Positions 8,061 to 17,477 of a stretch of DNA of 46,531 bases are shown one piece after another. Under the pieces are notes generated by a model. The model saw only the letters and a program-made list of their open reading frames with translations. It did no database searches and was not told the origin of the DNA. Source of the stretch: Verrucomicrobiota bacterium (GTDB lineage Bacteria > Chlamydiota > Chlamydiia > Chlamydiales > JAEYWL01); contig JAEYWL010000084.1 of the NCBI GenBank assembly GCA_023428915.1, positions 1 to 46,531 on the forward strand, read 5' to 3'. Both the position numbers and the translations under genes were made by a program. Positions within the stretch are counted from its first letter, which is position 1; each line of letters opens with the position of its first letter.

Positions 8061-9170
8061 TTATTCTAGATTTCTCCTAAAGAACCAGCCGGAACCGAGC
8101 AAGGTAACTGCTGCAATGATCATCATAGGCCAAATATTCTGAAAAACTATCCAGGCATCAATGTCTTTTAAAAATAAACCTTTAGCTATAATCAAAAAAA
8201 ACTTCAAGGGGATAATGTCTGCAACCGGCTGCAGCCAAACAGGCATATTTTCAACAGGGGTGGCAAAACCTGACAGCAATACAGAAGGGCTCATAAAAAT
8301 ATAAGTGCCCAGCACGGCTTGCTGCTGTGTTTGGGAAAGGGCTGATATAAATAGTCCAATCCCGATAATGGCAGTGATATAGACAAACATGCCTATAAAT
8401 AAAAGCGGCATTGAGCCGTGAAAAGGGACTCCAAGGATGCCAATCCCGGCAAATACAATAAAAGCCCCCTCAGCCATACCGATTAACAGCGCCGGCACTG
8501 TTTTACCTATCAAAATCTCAGTAGGGACTAAAGGTGAGACCAGCAGCTGATCAAACGTGCCTAATTCTTTTTCTCGCGCCACTGACAAACCAGTAACAAT
8601 TAGGGCCACTAACATGGTAAGAATTCCAGCCAAAGCGGGAACGTTATACCAAAAATAGATAAGATTGGGGTTAAACCAGCTTCTAAAAACTATGCGCGAG
8701 TGTTGTTGTTTAAGATGGGCCTTGGCTGCAAAATCATGATTGTATTGATCGACGATGCTGCTTGTATAACCAGCAACAATTTGCGTAGTATTTGATTTTC
8801 TGCCATCTAATAAAAGAAGCACATCGGCTTGCTTATGGGCCTCTAAATTCCGTGAAAATTGCTCATCGATCACTACAACCATTAGCCCGCGCATATTGTC
8901 GAGAAAGTTTTTGGCCTCATTTACTGATTGTAAATAATGAATATTGGTAAAAAAACGGGAACCATGAAAACGCTGCAGCAATTCAAAACTCTTTTCCCCC
9001 TGATCATAATTGACAACGCCAATGGGGACATTTTTAACGTCTAAAGTGGCTGCAAAAGAAAAAATGAACAACTGCAATAAAGGGGGAATGATGAGGATAA
9101 AACGACTTTTTTTATCGCGCCATACGGCTAATATTTCCTTAACTACCAGCGCGCGAATTCTCAGCCACAT
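8061..9170 (-). CDS. ABC-2 type exporter permease (YbhR-like)
   Basis: A 369-residue inner-membrane permease and the last gene of the leftward exporter operon. It has the ABC-2 layout: one N-terminal transmembrane helix (about residues 25-43, ILIIPPLLQLFIFSFAATLD), a large periplasmic domain with the VPIGVVNYDQG start, and five C-terminal helices from about residue 175. SVAREKELGTFDQLLVSPL is the cytoplasmic coupling segment found in these permeases. It starts four bases after the stop of the neighbouring permease, so the pair is translated together and probably forms a heterodimer. By analogy with YbhR of E. coli the substrate may be a drug or cation, but nothing here identifies it. Confidence 0.9.
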   Translation of the reverse strand: MWLRIRALVVKEILAVWRDKKSRFILIIPPLLQLFIFSFAATLDVKNVPIGVVNYDQGEKSFELLQRFHGSRFFTNIHYLQSVNEAKNFLDNMRGLMVVVIDEQFSRNLEAHKQADVLLLLDGRKSNTTQIVAGYTSSIVDQYNHDFAAKAHLKQQHSRIVFRSWFNPNLIYFWYNVPALAGILTMLVALIVTGLSVAREKELGTFDQLLVSPLVPTEILIGKTVPALLIGMAEGAFIVFAGIGILGVPFHGSMPLLFIGMFVYITAIIGIGLFISALSQTQQQAVLGTYIFMSPSVLLSGFATPVENMPVWLQPVADIIPLKFFLIIAKGLFLKDIDAWIVFQNIWPMMIIAAVTLLGSGWFFRRNLE

Positions 9171-9174
9171 ATAT

Positions 9175-10326
9175 TTAATCTAACCGCTTAACCATTATTT
9201 TTGAGTTCAGAAAAAAGAAAAAAGCCCCAAAGAGCAGCATGGGCACAATACTAGTAAGAATTAAAGACCAGATATCGCCTACTAAAAAAATCGTTAAGAG
9301 GGATTCTACAAAATAACGTGCAGGTACAATATAAGTGATGGCCTGAATAATGTAGGGCATACTGCTTATTTCAAATATAAAACCGGATAGCATGTAGGCA
9401 GGCAAAAAGGCTGCCGTTACAGCTGCTTGGGAAGCTGTAAATTGATTTTTAGTAATTGTAGAAATGAATAGTCCTAATCCTAAAGCAGAAGTTAAAAAAC
9501 AACTTGTCACTAAAAATATCGCAAATAAAGAGCCGCGCAAAGGCACATGATAAATAAAGATTGAACCTAAGACGCAAACCGCCATAGACATCATGCCTAA
9601 GGCAAAATAGGGTATCAGCTTACCCGCCAAAATCTCAGTAATTGTCACCGGTGTGGACATTAATGCCTCCATGGTCCCGCGCTCCCATTCACGGGCAATT
9701 ACAAGCGCTGTCAATAAAGTGCCAATCAAAGTCATGATAATCGCAAGCGAACCTGGCACGAGAAAATTGCGGCTTTCCAGCTGTTCATTATACCAATATC
9801 TAGGTTGCACCCTTACATAGGGCAGCCCTTTTAAATTATGGCTAATGTGCTCTTGGGTTAGCCAATTGCTCCAGGCCCCTGTCGTGTAGTTGAGTACAAA
9901 GCTGGCAGTGTTAGGCACGCTGCCATCGGCGATGACTTGTATGGGTGCAATAGTATCAGGGCGCAAACGAAACTGCGAAAAATAGCTTGGCACTACAATA
10001 ATGCCCCGAATTTTATCTTCCATTAAATCTTGCATTAGCTCGCGGCGGTCCCTGGCCAATTTTACATTAAAAAAGCGCGAATCGGTGATCGATTTGGCAA
10101 AACTTTGGGCATCAGGAGAAGTATCTTCTAATACTAATCCAATTTTTAAATGGTTCAAGTCCAGGGAAACGCCGAAACCATATAAAAATAGGAGAAGCAT
10201 AGGCAAAAACACGCTAATGAGAATGCTGCTGGGATCGTAGATAATCTGGCGGCTCTCTTTAATAACGAGAGCGCGCACGCGCCGCAAACTAAAACGGCTA
10301 TTCTTGACTGGCTTGGGCGGCAGCAT
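9175..10326 (-). CDS. ABC-2 type exporter permease (YbhS-like)
   Basis: Second permease of the exporter, about 383 residues from the ATG at 10326. A TTG start at 10347 would lengthen it by seven residues and deepen the overlap with the ATPase gene. It shares the layout of its neighbour: an N-terminal helix (SSILISVFLPMLLLFLYGFG), a periplasmic domain beginning LKIGLVLEDTSPDAQSF, then helices from about residue 190. IAREWERGTMEALMSTPVT is the coupling segment. The overlap of at least 29 bases with the 3' end of the ATPase gene suggests translational coupling. Expected to pair with the other permease below one double ATPase. Confidence 0.9.
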   Translation of the reverse strand: MLPPKPVKNSRFSLRRVRALVIKESRQIIYDPSSILISVFLPMLLLFLYGFGVSLDLNHLKIGLVLEDTSPDAQSFAKSITDSRFFNVKLARDRRELMQDLMEDKIRGIIVVPSYFSQFRLRPDTIAPIQVIADGSVPNTASFVLNYTTGAWSNWLTQEHISHNLKGLPYVRVQPRYWYNEQLESRNFLVPGSLAIIMTLIGTLLTALVIAREWERGTMEALMSTPVTITEILAGKLIPYFALGMMSMAVCVLGSIFIYHVPLRGSLFAIFLVTSCFLTSALGLGLFISTITKNQFTASQAAVTAAFLPAYMLSGFIFEISSMPYIIQAITYIVPARYFVESLLTIFLVGDIWSLILTSIVPMLLFGAFFFFLNSKIMVKRLD

Positions 10327-12049
10327 GCTCTTGCTCGTATTTTTCAATTAAACCGATAAAGGCATCTTCTAAAGAAGGCAGCGGTTGTCCCTCCTTAGCA
10401 ACGGCCATTTTCAAATCGTTCGGAGTTCCCATGCGGATAATTTTACTTTTGTATACCAAGGCAATCCTATCGCAATATTCAGCCTCATCCATAAAGTGGG
10501 TGGTGACAACGACTGTAACCCCCTTTTCAACTAAACCGTTAATATGCGACCAAAACTCGCGCCGCGTAATAGGGTCGACCCCCGAAGTGGGTTCATCAAG
10601 AAATAAGACTCCCGGATGGTGCATTACGGAACAGGCTAAAGCTAATCTTTGCTTAAAGCCTAAGGGAAGTTCCCCTGCAGACTCATTCAGATAGTGATCA
10701 AAGGCAAAAATATCGGCCATCTGCTTGACAATCTCTTTTCTTTTTTTGCCTTTTAAATTGTAAATACCGGAAAAGAACTCAAGGTTCTGCAGCACGCTAA
10801 GATCGCCGTAAAGGGAAAATTTTTGCGCCATATACCCGATTTGCGCCCGTCCTTCACTCGGCGCCGTTTGCAAATTTAGCCCATTAACTAAAGCTTCTCC
10901 TGAAGCAGGCTTTAATAAGCCGCACATCATTTTAAAAGTGGTGGATTTTCCGGCGCCATTTGGACCCAGCAAACCGAAAGTTTCACCTCGTTTAATACTA
11001 AAAGTGATGTTGTCTGCTGCTGTAAAATTACCAAAGGTTTTAGTAAGCCCTTTAGCTTCCACCACAACCTCTTGCCCTCCCGTAACCTCCGGTGTATTTT
11101 CTGCTAAAAGAGAGCGGCCGCCATTTTGCACTCCGCCTAGAATGTCAATGTAGGCATCTTCAAAACGGGGTTCAATATGGGCGATCTTAATTCCTGAATC
11201 TTCGAATTTAGAAAGGTCTAAGGGCGGATCTTGCTTATCCTTAATAACTACTCTAACTTCGCTGCCCTGAATCACCCCGTCAATTACATTGTTTTGTTGA
11301 AAAGCTTGAGCTAAAATTTTTCTTCTATCTTCTTTTTCCCCGGAAAGTGAAAATACCCTTCCTTCAACTTTATTTGTTAAATTCTTAGGAGGGCCATGGT
11401 ACAATAATTTTCCTTCATGCAATAGCAAAACAGTATCGCAGCGCTCCGCTTCATCCAAGTAGGAAGAGCTCCAAATTACTGTGATATTTTCTTCAAGCAA
11501 TTCTGAAACCATTTTCCATAGTTCCCGTCGGGAAATGGGATCCACGCCAACACTGGGTTCATCCAGCAGCAGCAACGTGGGCTTACTCAATAAGGCACAT
11601 GCTAAGCCCAGCTTCTGCTTCATGCCGCCGGATAAATTTTTTGCCAGGCGCTCTGTAAAAGGCTCAAGCCCGGTAAAACTCAATAGTTTTTTGAACAATT
11701 CAGGCCGTTCGATATTGGCAACTCCGCGCAGATCAGCATATAGCGTTAAATTTTGCATTACAGACAAATCTTCATAGAGTCCGAACTTTTGCGGCATATA
11801 ACCAATTAAGTTAGAAATTTCATTTGCCTGTGTGCTGGTATCAAAACCGGCGACTTGCAAACTACCCGCAGTAGGCAGCAGCAAACCGGCAATGAGGCGA
11901 ATCAGCGTCGTCTTGCCTGCTCCATCCGGGCCGGCTAAGCCGGCAACTTGGCCTTTTTCAATGACAGCTGAAATATCCTTCAATGCAGGTTCTGCACCTT
12001 TTATGAATTGCTTAGTGACTGCATTAACGGAAATAAGCGGCTCGCTCAC
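10298..12049 (-). CDS. Double ABC ATPase of drug exporter (YbhF-like)
   Basis: A 583-residue protein with two fused nucleotide-binding domains that powers the exporter. Domain 1 has Walker A GPDGAGKTT at 40-48, signature LSGGMKQK at 139-146 and LLLLDEPSVGVDP. Domain 2 has Walker A GPNGAGKST at about 362-370 and LFLDEPTSGVDP near 482-493. The sites are asymmetric: domain 1 has SSSYLDEAE where a switch histidine is normal, while domain 2 has the histidine (TTHFMDEAE) but a degenerate signature (LPLGFKQR). Such asymmetry is what I recall for YbhF-type proteins, so it is probably functional and not decay. The gene overlaps the upstream HlyD-like gene by four bases (ATGA). Confidence 0.93.
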   Translation of the reverse strand: MSEPLISVNAVTKQFIKGAEPALKDISAVIEKGQVAGLAGPDGAGKTTLIRLIAGLLLPTAGSLQVAGFDTSTQANEISNLIGYMPQKFGLYEDLSVMQNLTLYADLRGVANIERPELFKKLLSFTGLEPFTERLAKNLSGGMKQKLGLACALLSKPTLLLLDEPSVGVDPISRRELWKMVSELLEENITVIWSSSYLDEAERCDTVLLLHEGKLLYHGPPKNLTNKVEGRVFSLSGEKEDRRKILAQAFQQNNVIDGVIQGSEVRVVIKDKQDPPLDLSKFEDSGIKIAHIEPRFEDAYIDILGGVQNGGRSLLAENTPEVTGGQEVVVEAKGLTKTFGNFTAADNITFSIKRGETFGLLGPNGAGKSTTFKMMCGLLKPASGEALVNGLNLQTAPSEGRAQIGYMAQKFSLYGDLSVLQNLEFFSGIYNLKGKKRKEIVKQMADIFAFDHYLNESAGELPLGFKQRLALACSVMHHPGVLFLDEPTSGVDPITRREFWSHINGLVEKGVTVVVTTHFMDEAEYCDRIALVYKSKIIRMGTPNDLKMAVAKEGQPLPSLEDAFIGLIEKYEQEHAAAQASQE

Positions 12050-12906
12050 TTCCTCTCCTGTTCTGGCTCCGGTTGGCGCAGATTCAACTTCACAGTCACA
12101 GGCATGCCTTGGCGTAATCCATAATCGGGATTGTCAGCATAGATGCGGATGCGGTAAACCAGATCGGTACGTAATTGCGTAGTTTCTACTGTTTTAGGAG
12201 TAAATTCTGCTACAGGCGAAATAAAACCGATTTTACCGGAATACACCTTGCCGTTGGAATTATCGGTATAAATTTCAGCTTCCATGCCCGGAAAAATTTT
12301 CCCAAGATCCGGCTCAGAGACATAGGCCCTTACCCAAACCGGCGAAGCTACCGATAAGGTATAAATTGGATCGCCAACATTGACTACAGTTCCAGGCTCG
12401 CGCACACGAGTTAAAATGGTGCCTAAGGTAGGAGCATACACTTCAGTATAGGAAAGATTAGTTTGGGCTAAGGCTAAAGAGGCTTCGGCTTGTTGATGAC
12501 TGGCTTTTAAAGCCTCATATGCGGCATTTGCATTGTCGAAATCCTCCTGGCTTACACTTCCGTCCTTAATTAACTCTAAGCGCCGTTTAAATGTTTTTTC
12601 CGCATTTTGCAGATTTATTTTAATGGACTGCAAGTTTGCATAAGACTCACGTTCTTGATCCGTGTAGGGCCGCTTATCTAATTTGCCGAGTAAAGCTCCT
12701 GGCTGAACAGCATCCCCTTCTTCAAAGTACATCTTTACTACGCGGCCCGCTACTTGAAAGCCCAGATCCACTTGACGAATATCGACATTGCCATATAAAA
12801 GCAGATGGCCGCTCGCTTCTTCTTTTTCTTTTTCCTGATAAAGATAATAAGCGGCGCCAGCCAAGGCCAGAATCAACAAAAGCAGGATGATTTTTTTCAT
12901 GGGCAT
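12046..12906 (-). CDS. HlyD-type periplasmic adaptor (YbhG-like)
   Basis: A 286-residue membrane fusion protein and the first gene of the leftward exporter operon. An uncleaved N-terminal anchor (KKIILLLLILALAGAAYYLY, residues 4-23) is followed by the first half of the lipoyl domain (VDLGFQVAGRVVKMYFEEGD), a coiled-coil hairpin at about 80-150 and the second lipoyl half (VYAPTLGTILTRVREPGTVV). A beta-barrel part with WVRAYVSEPDLGKI comes last. It should bridge the inner-membrane ABC complex to a TolC-type channel; the convergent lipoprotein gene at 6.6 kb is the obvious partner. Two nearby ATGs (12906 and 12900) are possible; neither has a clear ribosome site. Confidence 0.93.
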   Translation of the reverse strand: MPMKKIILLLLILALAGAAYYLYQEKEKEEASGHLLLYGNVDIRQVDLGFQVAGRVVKMYFEEGDAVQPGALLGKLDKRPYTDQERESYANLQSIKINLQNAEKTFKRRLELIKDGSVSQEDFDNANAAYEALKASHQQAEASLALAQTNLSYTEVYAPTLGTILTRVREPGTVVNVGDPIYTLSVASPVWVRAYVSEPDLGKIFPGMEAEIYTDNSNGKVYSGKIGFISPVAEFTPKTVETTQLRTDLVYRIRIYADNPDYGLRQGMPVTVKLNLRQPEPEQERK

Positions 12907-13028
12907 TTATCAAGTTTTTTGTTGAATCTATAGCTGAGAAGGCAATTGTCCGTCCAGTCAATCTTAGCTAAAAGACCACAAACGACCTTAAGAAGTGATT
13001 TTGAAAGTCAGAATCAGACGCTTAAACC

Positions 13029-13060
13029 CATGATTGCGTCCTAATCCATGGTCAATCATG
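13029..13060. repeat. Short inverted repeat in the 264-base gap before the Wbp operon end
   Basis: CATGATTG and CAATCATG form a perfect 8-bp inverted repeat with 16 bases between. It lies between the start of the exporter operon and the end of the leftward sugar operon, so it could be a terminator element for the latter or an operator for the former. No T-run follows. I see no gene in this gap. Confidence 0.3.
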
Positions 13061-13170
13061 AGTTAAATAGACAATGGACAATAGAGACGCCATGGACCCT
13101 AGAGACTAAATCATTAAATATCTGGCGCTTGTTCCTTGCCCATTTAAGCGCCTAGAAGTAGTCAAGAATA

Positions 13171-14823
13171 TTAAACTGTACTGTTGGCGCGTTTAGAGCT
13201 ACTTTTAGCCTCTACCAATTTAAGAGAATCGCCGCGCAGGCAATAAAGTTCGCCTGTTTCCGGGCATTGGGCAGTAGCTTCGCGTCCCTCTAAAATATTA
13301 ACGGGCAAATCCAGCCTTTCTCCGTGACGGCTCATCCAACCAGCTTGGCGGGCAGGGCTGCCGACAACTAAAGCATAGGGCTTAACATCTTTAGTGACCA
13401 CTGAACCGGCGCCGACAAAGCAATATTCTCCAAGAGTAACCCCGCAGACTATGGTGGCATTGGCACCTATTGAAGCGCCCTTTTTTACAAGGGTTTTTGC
13501 ATATTTCCCGCGGCGCACAACAGCACTTCTGGGATTGGTAATGTTGGTAAATACCATGCTTGGGCCTAAGAATACATCGTCTTCACAAACAATGCCGGAA
13601 TAGATGCTGACATTGTTTTGCACTTTGACATTCTTACCTAAGACTACTTCCGGAGCAATAAAAACATTTTGCCCGATATTGCAGTCTTGCCCCAAAGAAG
13701 CTCCTTTCATTACATGGCTGTAGTGCCAAATTTTTACTCCGTCAGAAACCTTGGCCTCTGCATCAACTGTAGCTGTAGGGTGTATAAAAGGCGCGTCTCC
13801 ATAAGATGCAGTATTATTGGGATTTTTCGCCTCGCCATCGCCATTTAAGCTCTCTTGCGCCGCCTGCAAAACCTTTAACACCCTAAGCCCTTCTTCTCCA
13901 TCAGTCAGGGGATTAAGCCTGTTGGAACAGCACTCTAAAAAATGCAGGCATTCTTGCTTTAAGGGCTCTTCTTGCGGAGGATCGATTTTCTCGGCTTCAA
14001 TTTTGTTATTGGCAACAGGAATGCGGCCATTATTCCACGTCACATGATTGCGATAGAGCAGCAACTTTTCACCCCAAGGCTTAGTGTCGTCAAATACTGC
14101 CATGCCGTTTGATCCAACCACGGTTAACTTTTGCTCTTTAAAGGGATTCAGCCAACTCACGTAAATATGGGCCCGAACCTTATTGTTAAAGTTAAGGGTC
14201 GTCAAAGTCGTGTCTGCGACTCCATGAGAAAGGTAATCTTGTCCCACACAGCGAATTTTTTGCGGAAGCTGATGCCCGCATAGGGCCAGAATTACAGAGA
14301 TGTCATGGGGAGCAAAGTTCCAAAGCGCATTTTCCTCTGTGCGATAACTGCCAAGATTTAATCTATTGGAGGTAATATATTGCAGCTGGCCTAATTCACC
14401 TCTGCCTACAAGCTCCAGCAATTTTTTGACGCAAGCATGATACTGCAGCAGGTGGCCGACCATGAGGATTTTTCCCTCTTTTTTGGCCAGCTGGATGAGC
14501 TCTTCAGCTTCTTCTGTATTCATGCATAGAGGTTTTTCCACATAAACATCTTTGCCGGCAAGCAAGCATTGCTTGGCCAGTTGGTGGTGAAGAAAAGCGG
14601 GGGCCGCAATGACCGCACAAGTGATTTCAGGATTTTCTAAAACCTGTTTTATATTGGTCGTCAGCTGAATCCCGGAATATTTTTCCTGATAAGTATCTAA
14701 CAGGGCTTCATTGGTATCGCAAATGGTATGAAGAGCACCAAGTTCAAAAAAATTGCGCGCAAGGTTTTTGCCCCAGTAACCCGCTCCAAAAAGTGCCAGT
14801 GTTTTTTTTCCTTTAATGCTCAT
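13171..14823 (-). CDS. Fused WbpB-like dehydrogenase and WbpD-like N-acetyltransferase
   Basis: A 550-residue bifunctional enzyme. Residues 1-320 are a Gfo/Idh/MocA oxidoreductase with the NAD motif FGAGYWGKN near residue 12 and the conserved EKPLC motif. This part should oxidise C3 of UDP-GlcNAc uronic acid (WbpB/WlbA step). Residues 335-510 are a left-handed beta-helix acyltransferase with repeated hexapeptides (SLGQDCNIGQNVFIAPEVVL) that should acetylate the 3-amino group (WbpD/WlbB step). A tail of about 45 residues holds a CPETGELYCL pair of cysteines, possibly metal-binding. These are separate genes in Pseudomonas and Bordetella. It is last in the leftward operon, 22 bases after the aminotransferase that works between its two activities. 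Confidence 0.88.
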   Translation of the reverse strand: MSIKGKKTLALFGAGYWGKNLARNFFELGALHTICDTNEALLDTYQEKYSGIQLTTNIKQVLENPEITCAVIAAPAFLHHQLAKQCLLAGKDVYVEKPLCMNTEEAEELIQLAKKEGKILMVGHLLQYHACVKKLLELVGRGELGQLQYITSNRLNLGSYRTEENALWNFAPHDISVILALCGHQLPQKIRCVGQDYLSHGVADTTLTTLNFNNKVRAHIYVSWLNPFKEQKLTVVGSNGMAVFDDTKPWGEKLLLYRNHVTWNNGRIPVANNKIEAEKIDPPQEEPLKQECLHFLECCSNRLNPLTDGEEGLRVLKVLQAAQESLNGDGEAKNPNNTASYGDAPFIHPTATVDAEAKVSDGVKIWHYSHVMKGASLGQDCNIGQNVFIAPEVVLGKNVKVQNNVSIYSGIVCEDDVFLGPSMVFTNITNPRSAVVRRGKYAKTLVKKGASIGANATIVCGVTLGEYCFVGAGSVVTKDVKPYALVVGSPARQAGWMSRHGERLDLPVNILEGREATAQCPETGELYCLRGDSLKLVEAKSSSKRANSTV

Positions 14824-14845
14824 CTTGTTCGCCTGCTTGTTCTAT

Positions 14846-15946
14846 TTAAACTGTAACGCTAACAGCTTCTTGTACAGCTGTAATGATTTTCTTTTGATCT
14901 TCAAGAGTTAGCCATGGATGCATCGGCAAGCTTAATACTTCTTTAGAAGCTTTTTCAGACACAGGCAGAGAACCTTCCGCCAGCCCTACATAAGCGAAAG
15001 CCGGCTGCAAATGAACGCACTTAGGATAAAAAATAGATGTTGGAATGCCGCGGGCATTCAATTCTTTGACAACTGCATCCCTTTCAGATACGCGAATTGT
15101 ATAATAGGCGCAGGTATGTGTGTTGCCCTTTTCAATAAAGGGCACTACGGCACAATCTTTAAGCTCTTCAGAAAAACGGGCGCCAATTTCCTGGCGGGCT
15201 TTCAACTCTTCGTCAAAATGGCGCAGCTTAACTAGCAGAATTGCCGCTTGCAGTGTATCTAATCTGCCATTAATTCCTATGCAAGTATGGTGATGGCGAA
15301 CCTCGCCGCCATGAGTGCGTATCGCACGCATTTTGGCCGCTAATTGATCGTCGTTAGTAAATAAGGCGCCGCCATCGCCATATCCGCCTAATGATTTAGC
15401 CGGATAAAAACTTGTTGAGCCAATAGTAGTCACGCCGCAACTTTGACGGCCGCGCTGCGTGGCGCCAAAACTCTGCGCACCATCCTCAATTACGGGTAAG
15501 TTATACTTAGCTGCGATGGCATTGATTTTATCGTAATCCGGCATCTGGCCAAATAAGCTTACCGGCATGATCGCTTTAGTTTTGGGAGTAATGGCAGCTT
15601 CTATTTTAGAAATATCGATATTATAAGTATCCGGATCGATATCCACAAATACAGGCTTAGCGCCTAGGAGTCCAATCACTTCAGCTGTTGAAATCCAGGT
15701 AAAAGAAACGGTGACAACTTCGTCTCCATGCCCTACGCCTAAAGCCATTAAAGCCATTAACAACGTGTCCGTTCCGCTAGAGGCTCCAATGCAATGTTTG
15801 ACACCCACATACTTAGCCAAAGCGGCTTCAAGTTGTTTTACTTCTTCACCCATAATGTATTGACCTTTATCAAGCACAGAATGAATAGCGCGGTCAATCT
15901 CTTGTTTATATTTTTGATACTGTGTTTTTAGGTCGATAAAATCCAT
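14846..15946 (-). CDS. wbpE: DegT/DnrJ/EryC1 sugar aminotransferase (WbpE-like)
   Basis: A 366-residue PLP-dependent aminotransferase predicted to convert UDP-3-keto-GlcNAc uronic acid to the 3-amino sugar using glutamate. The start MDFIDLKTQYQKYKQEID, the GASSGTDTLLMAL segment, VIEDGAQSFGA (aspartate that contacts PLP) and FYPAKSLGGYGDGG (Schiff-base lysine) are all present and typical. The length is normal. It lies between the WbpA-like dehydrogenase (16-base gap) and the WbpB-WbpD fusion (22-base gap), exactly the enzymes before and after it in the pathway. The gene symbol is assigned from this context; the family alone would not fix the substrate. Confidence 0.9.
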   Translation of the reverse strand: MDFIDLKTQYQKYKQEIDRAIHSVLDKGQYIMGEEVKQLEAALAKYVGVKHCIGASSGTDTLLMALMALGVGHGDEVVTVSFTWISTAEVIGLLGAKPVFVDIDPDTYNIDISKIEAAITPKTKAIMPVSLFGQMPDYDKINAIAAKYNLPVIEDGAQSFGATQRGRQSCGVTTIGSTSFYPAKSLGGYGDGGALFTNDDQLAAKMRAIRTHGGEVRHHHTCIGINGRLDTLQAAILLVKLRHFDEELKARQEIGARFSEELKDCAVVPFIEKGNTHTCAYYTIRVSERDAVVKELNARGIPTSIFYPKCVHLQPAFAYVGLAEGSLPVSEKASKEVLSLPMHPWLTLEDQKKIITAVQEAVSVTV

Positions 15947-15962
15947 ACTGCAGCCTCTTAAA

Positions 15963-17261
15963 TTATGCGCGGTACACTAGCTCATGCTTTGGGAAAAAAT
16001 TCCTGGTATCCACTATTGGAACCATATAGGATAAAATTTCTGCGGAAGAAAAACAACTATGTTTTGTTGCCAGCACAAAGCAATCGTAGTTTTTTGCTAA
16101 CGGTTGAGTTTTACGGCCGGCATATTGGCTATATTCGCGAGTCATTCCAATTTCAGAAATGAAAGGGTCATGGTAGTCTACAGTTGCCCCTTTTTCTTCT
16201 AATAGTTTAATGAGCTCAAAGCTTGGACTTTCCCGCATATCATCGACATCCGACTTATAAGCCAACCCTAAAAGTAAAATTCGTGAACCTTTGAGCGGTT
16301 TGCAGTGTTCATTTAAGCAATTTTGCACCCTCTCCACGACATAGTGCGGCATGCGGCGGTTAATTTCTCCGGCCAGCTCGATAAAACGCGTGCGTACACC
16401 GTATTCCTTGGCCTTCCAGGTTAAATAAAAGGGATCGATCGGAATGCAGTGCCCGCCTAAACCTGGCCCCGGCCAAAATGGCATAAATCCAAAAGGTTTA
16501 GTGGCTGCTGCCTGAATGACCTCCCATACATCTATTCCCATAGGTTCCAAGATAATTTTTATCTCGTTGACCAAAGCGATATTAACGCTGCGGAAGATAT
16601 TCTCAAATAATTTTGCAGCCTCTGCCACCTTTGTACTGCTAAGGGCAACTACGTTATCAATCCCTAAGCTGTAAAGTCCCACAGCTAACTCAAGGCTCTC
16701 CTGGTCTATCCCGCCGACTAATTTCGGAATTGTTTTGGTATTAAAGCTTTGATTGCCAGGATCTTCCCTCTCTGGACTAAAGCACAGATAAAGATTGCGG
16801 CCGACTTCCAGCGAAGTATTTGTCTCTAATATTTTTTTCACTACTTCATCGGTTGTTCCGGGCCAGGTCGTGCTTTCCAGGGAAACAAGCGTATGGGGCT
16901 TTAAATGAGGCGCAATGGTTTTGCAAGTATCTATAATGTAGTGCAAGTCCGGTTCTAAATGGGCATCCAAAGGAGTGGGCACGCAGATAATAATGGCATC
17001 GCAATTGGCCACTTGAGAAAAATCAGAAGTTGCATGAAACAATCCTGTAGCCAAAGCTTTCTGCAAACGCCCATGATTAATATGCTTGATGTAGCTAACG
17101 CCATTTGTTATTGCAGTTATTTTAGAGTCATCGATATCAAAGCCGATTACTCTTACCCCAGCCTCCACAAAAACTAAAGAGAGCGGATAACCTACATACC
17201 CCAGACCCACTACTCCCAAAGTAACTTGCTTAGACTTTATCCTTTCTTTTGTGATGGCCAT
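15963..17261 (-). CDS. wbpA: UDP-N-acetyl-D-glucosamine 6-dehydrogenase (WbpA-like)
   Basis: A UDP-sugar dehydrogenase of 432 residues that oxidises UDP-GlcNAc to UDP-GlcNAc uronic acid with NAD+. The NAD-binding motif GVVGLGYVGYP is near the N-terminus; CVPTPLD, SLESTTWPGTTDE and the catalytic-cysteine segment GPGLGGHCIPIDPFYLTWKA follow, and GLAYKSDVDDMRESP marks the C-terminal UDP-binding domain. The KPFGFMPFWPGPG and SPEREDPGN segments match WbpA of Pseudomonas as I recall it, more than WecC or Ugd. I chose the ATG at 17261 because GGAG lies seven bases upstream; a GTG two codons earlier is the alternative. It is the first gene of the leftward operon. Confidence 0.92.
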   Translation of the reverse strand: MAITKERIKSKQVTLGVVGLGYVGYPLSLVFVEAGVRVIGFDIDDSKITAITNGVSYIKHINHGRLQKALATGLFHATSDFSQVANCDAIIICVPTPLDAHLEPDLHYIIDTCKTIAPHLKPHTLVSLESTTWPGTTDEVVKKILETNTSLEVGRNLYLCFSPEREDPGNQSFNTKTIPKLVGGIDQESLELAVGLYSLGIDNVVALSSTKVAEAAKLFENIFRSVNIALVNEIKIILEPMGIDVWEVIQAAATKPFGFMPFWPGPGLGGHCIPIDPFYLTWKAKEYGVRTRFIELAGEINRRMPHYVVERVQNCLNEHCKPLKGSRILLLGLAYKSDVDDMRESPSFELIKLLEEKGATVDYHDPFISEIGMTREYSQYAGRKTQPLAKNYDCFVLATKHSCFSSAEILSYMVPIVDTRNFFPKHELVYRA

Positions 17262-17352
17262 TGTCACTCTCCGAGTAAGCTAGAACAATAGTTAAAATTC
17301 CAATATATTCCCATTTGAGTATGGTGTACGAACATAGCAACCCTATTGCAAA

Positions 17353-17382
17353 TTGACAAGAATAAATTTACTCTCTTAAAAA
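17353..17382 (+). promoter_or_regulatory. Candidate promoter for the rightward glycosyltransferase-WbpI unit
   Basis: A perfect TTGACA -35 box at 17353-17358 is followed after 18 bases by TAAAAA (4 of 6 to the -10 consensus). It lies in the divergent 216-base gap between the WbpA operon and the rightward glycosyltransferase, about 95 bases before that start. TAAGAT at 17394-17399 is another partial -10. The -35 is good; the -10 is weak. Confidence 0.4.
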
Positions 17383-17477
17383 AAGTTTTTGAGATAAGAT
17401 GCCTCTAATTCTAAACTCAACTGACGTCCCATCCCTGACATTACTTATACAACGGGCTGGCTTAGGAGCTAATAACC

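Noticed and set aside
10298..12049. Altered switch histidine in domain 1 and altered signature motif in domain 2 of the double ABC ATPase suggested a decayed enzyme.
   Set aside because: The same asymmetry is, as I recall, typical of YbhF-type proteins, and the rest of both domains is intact.
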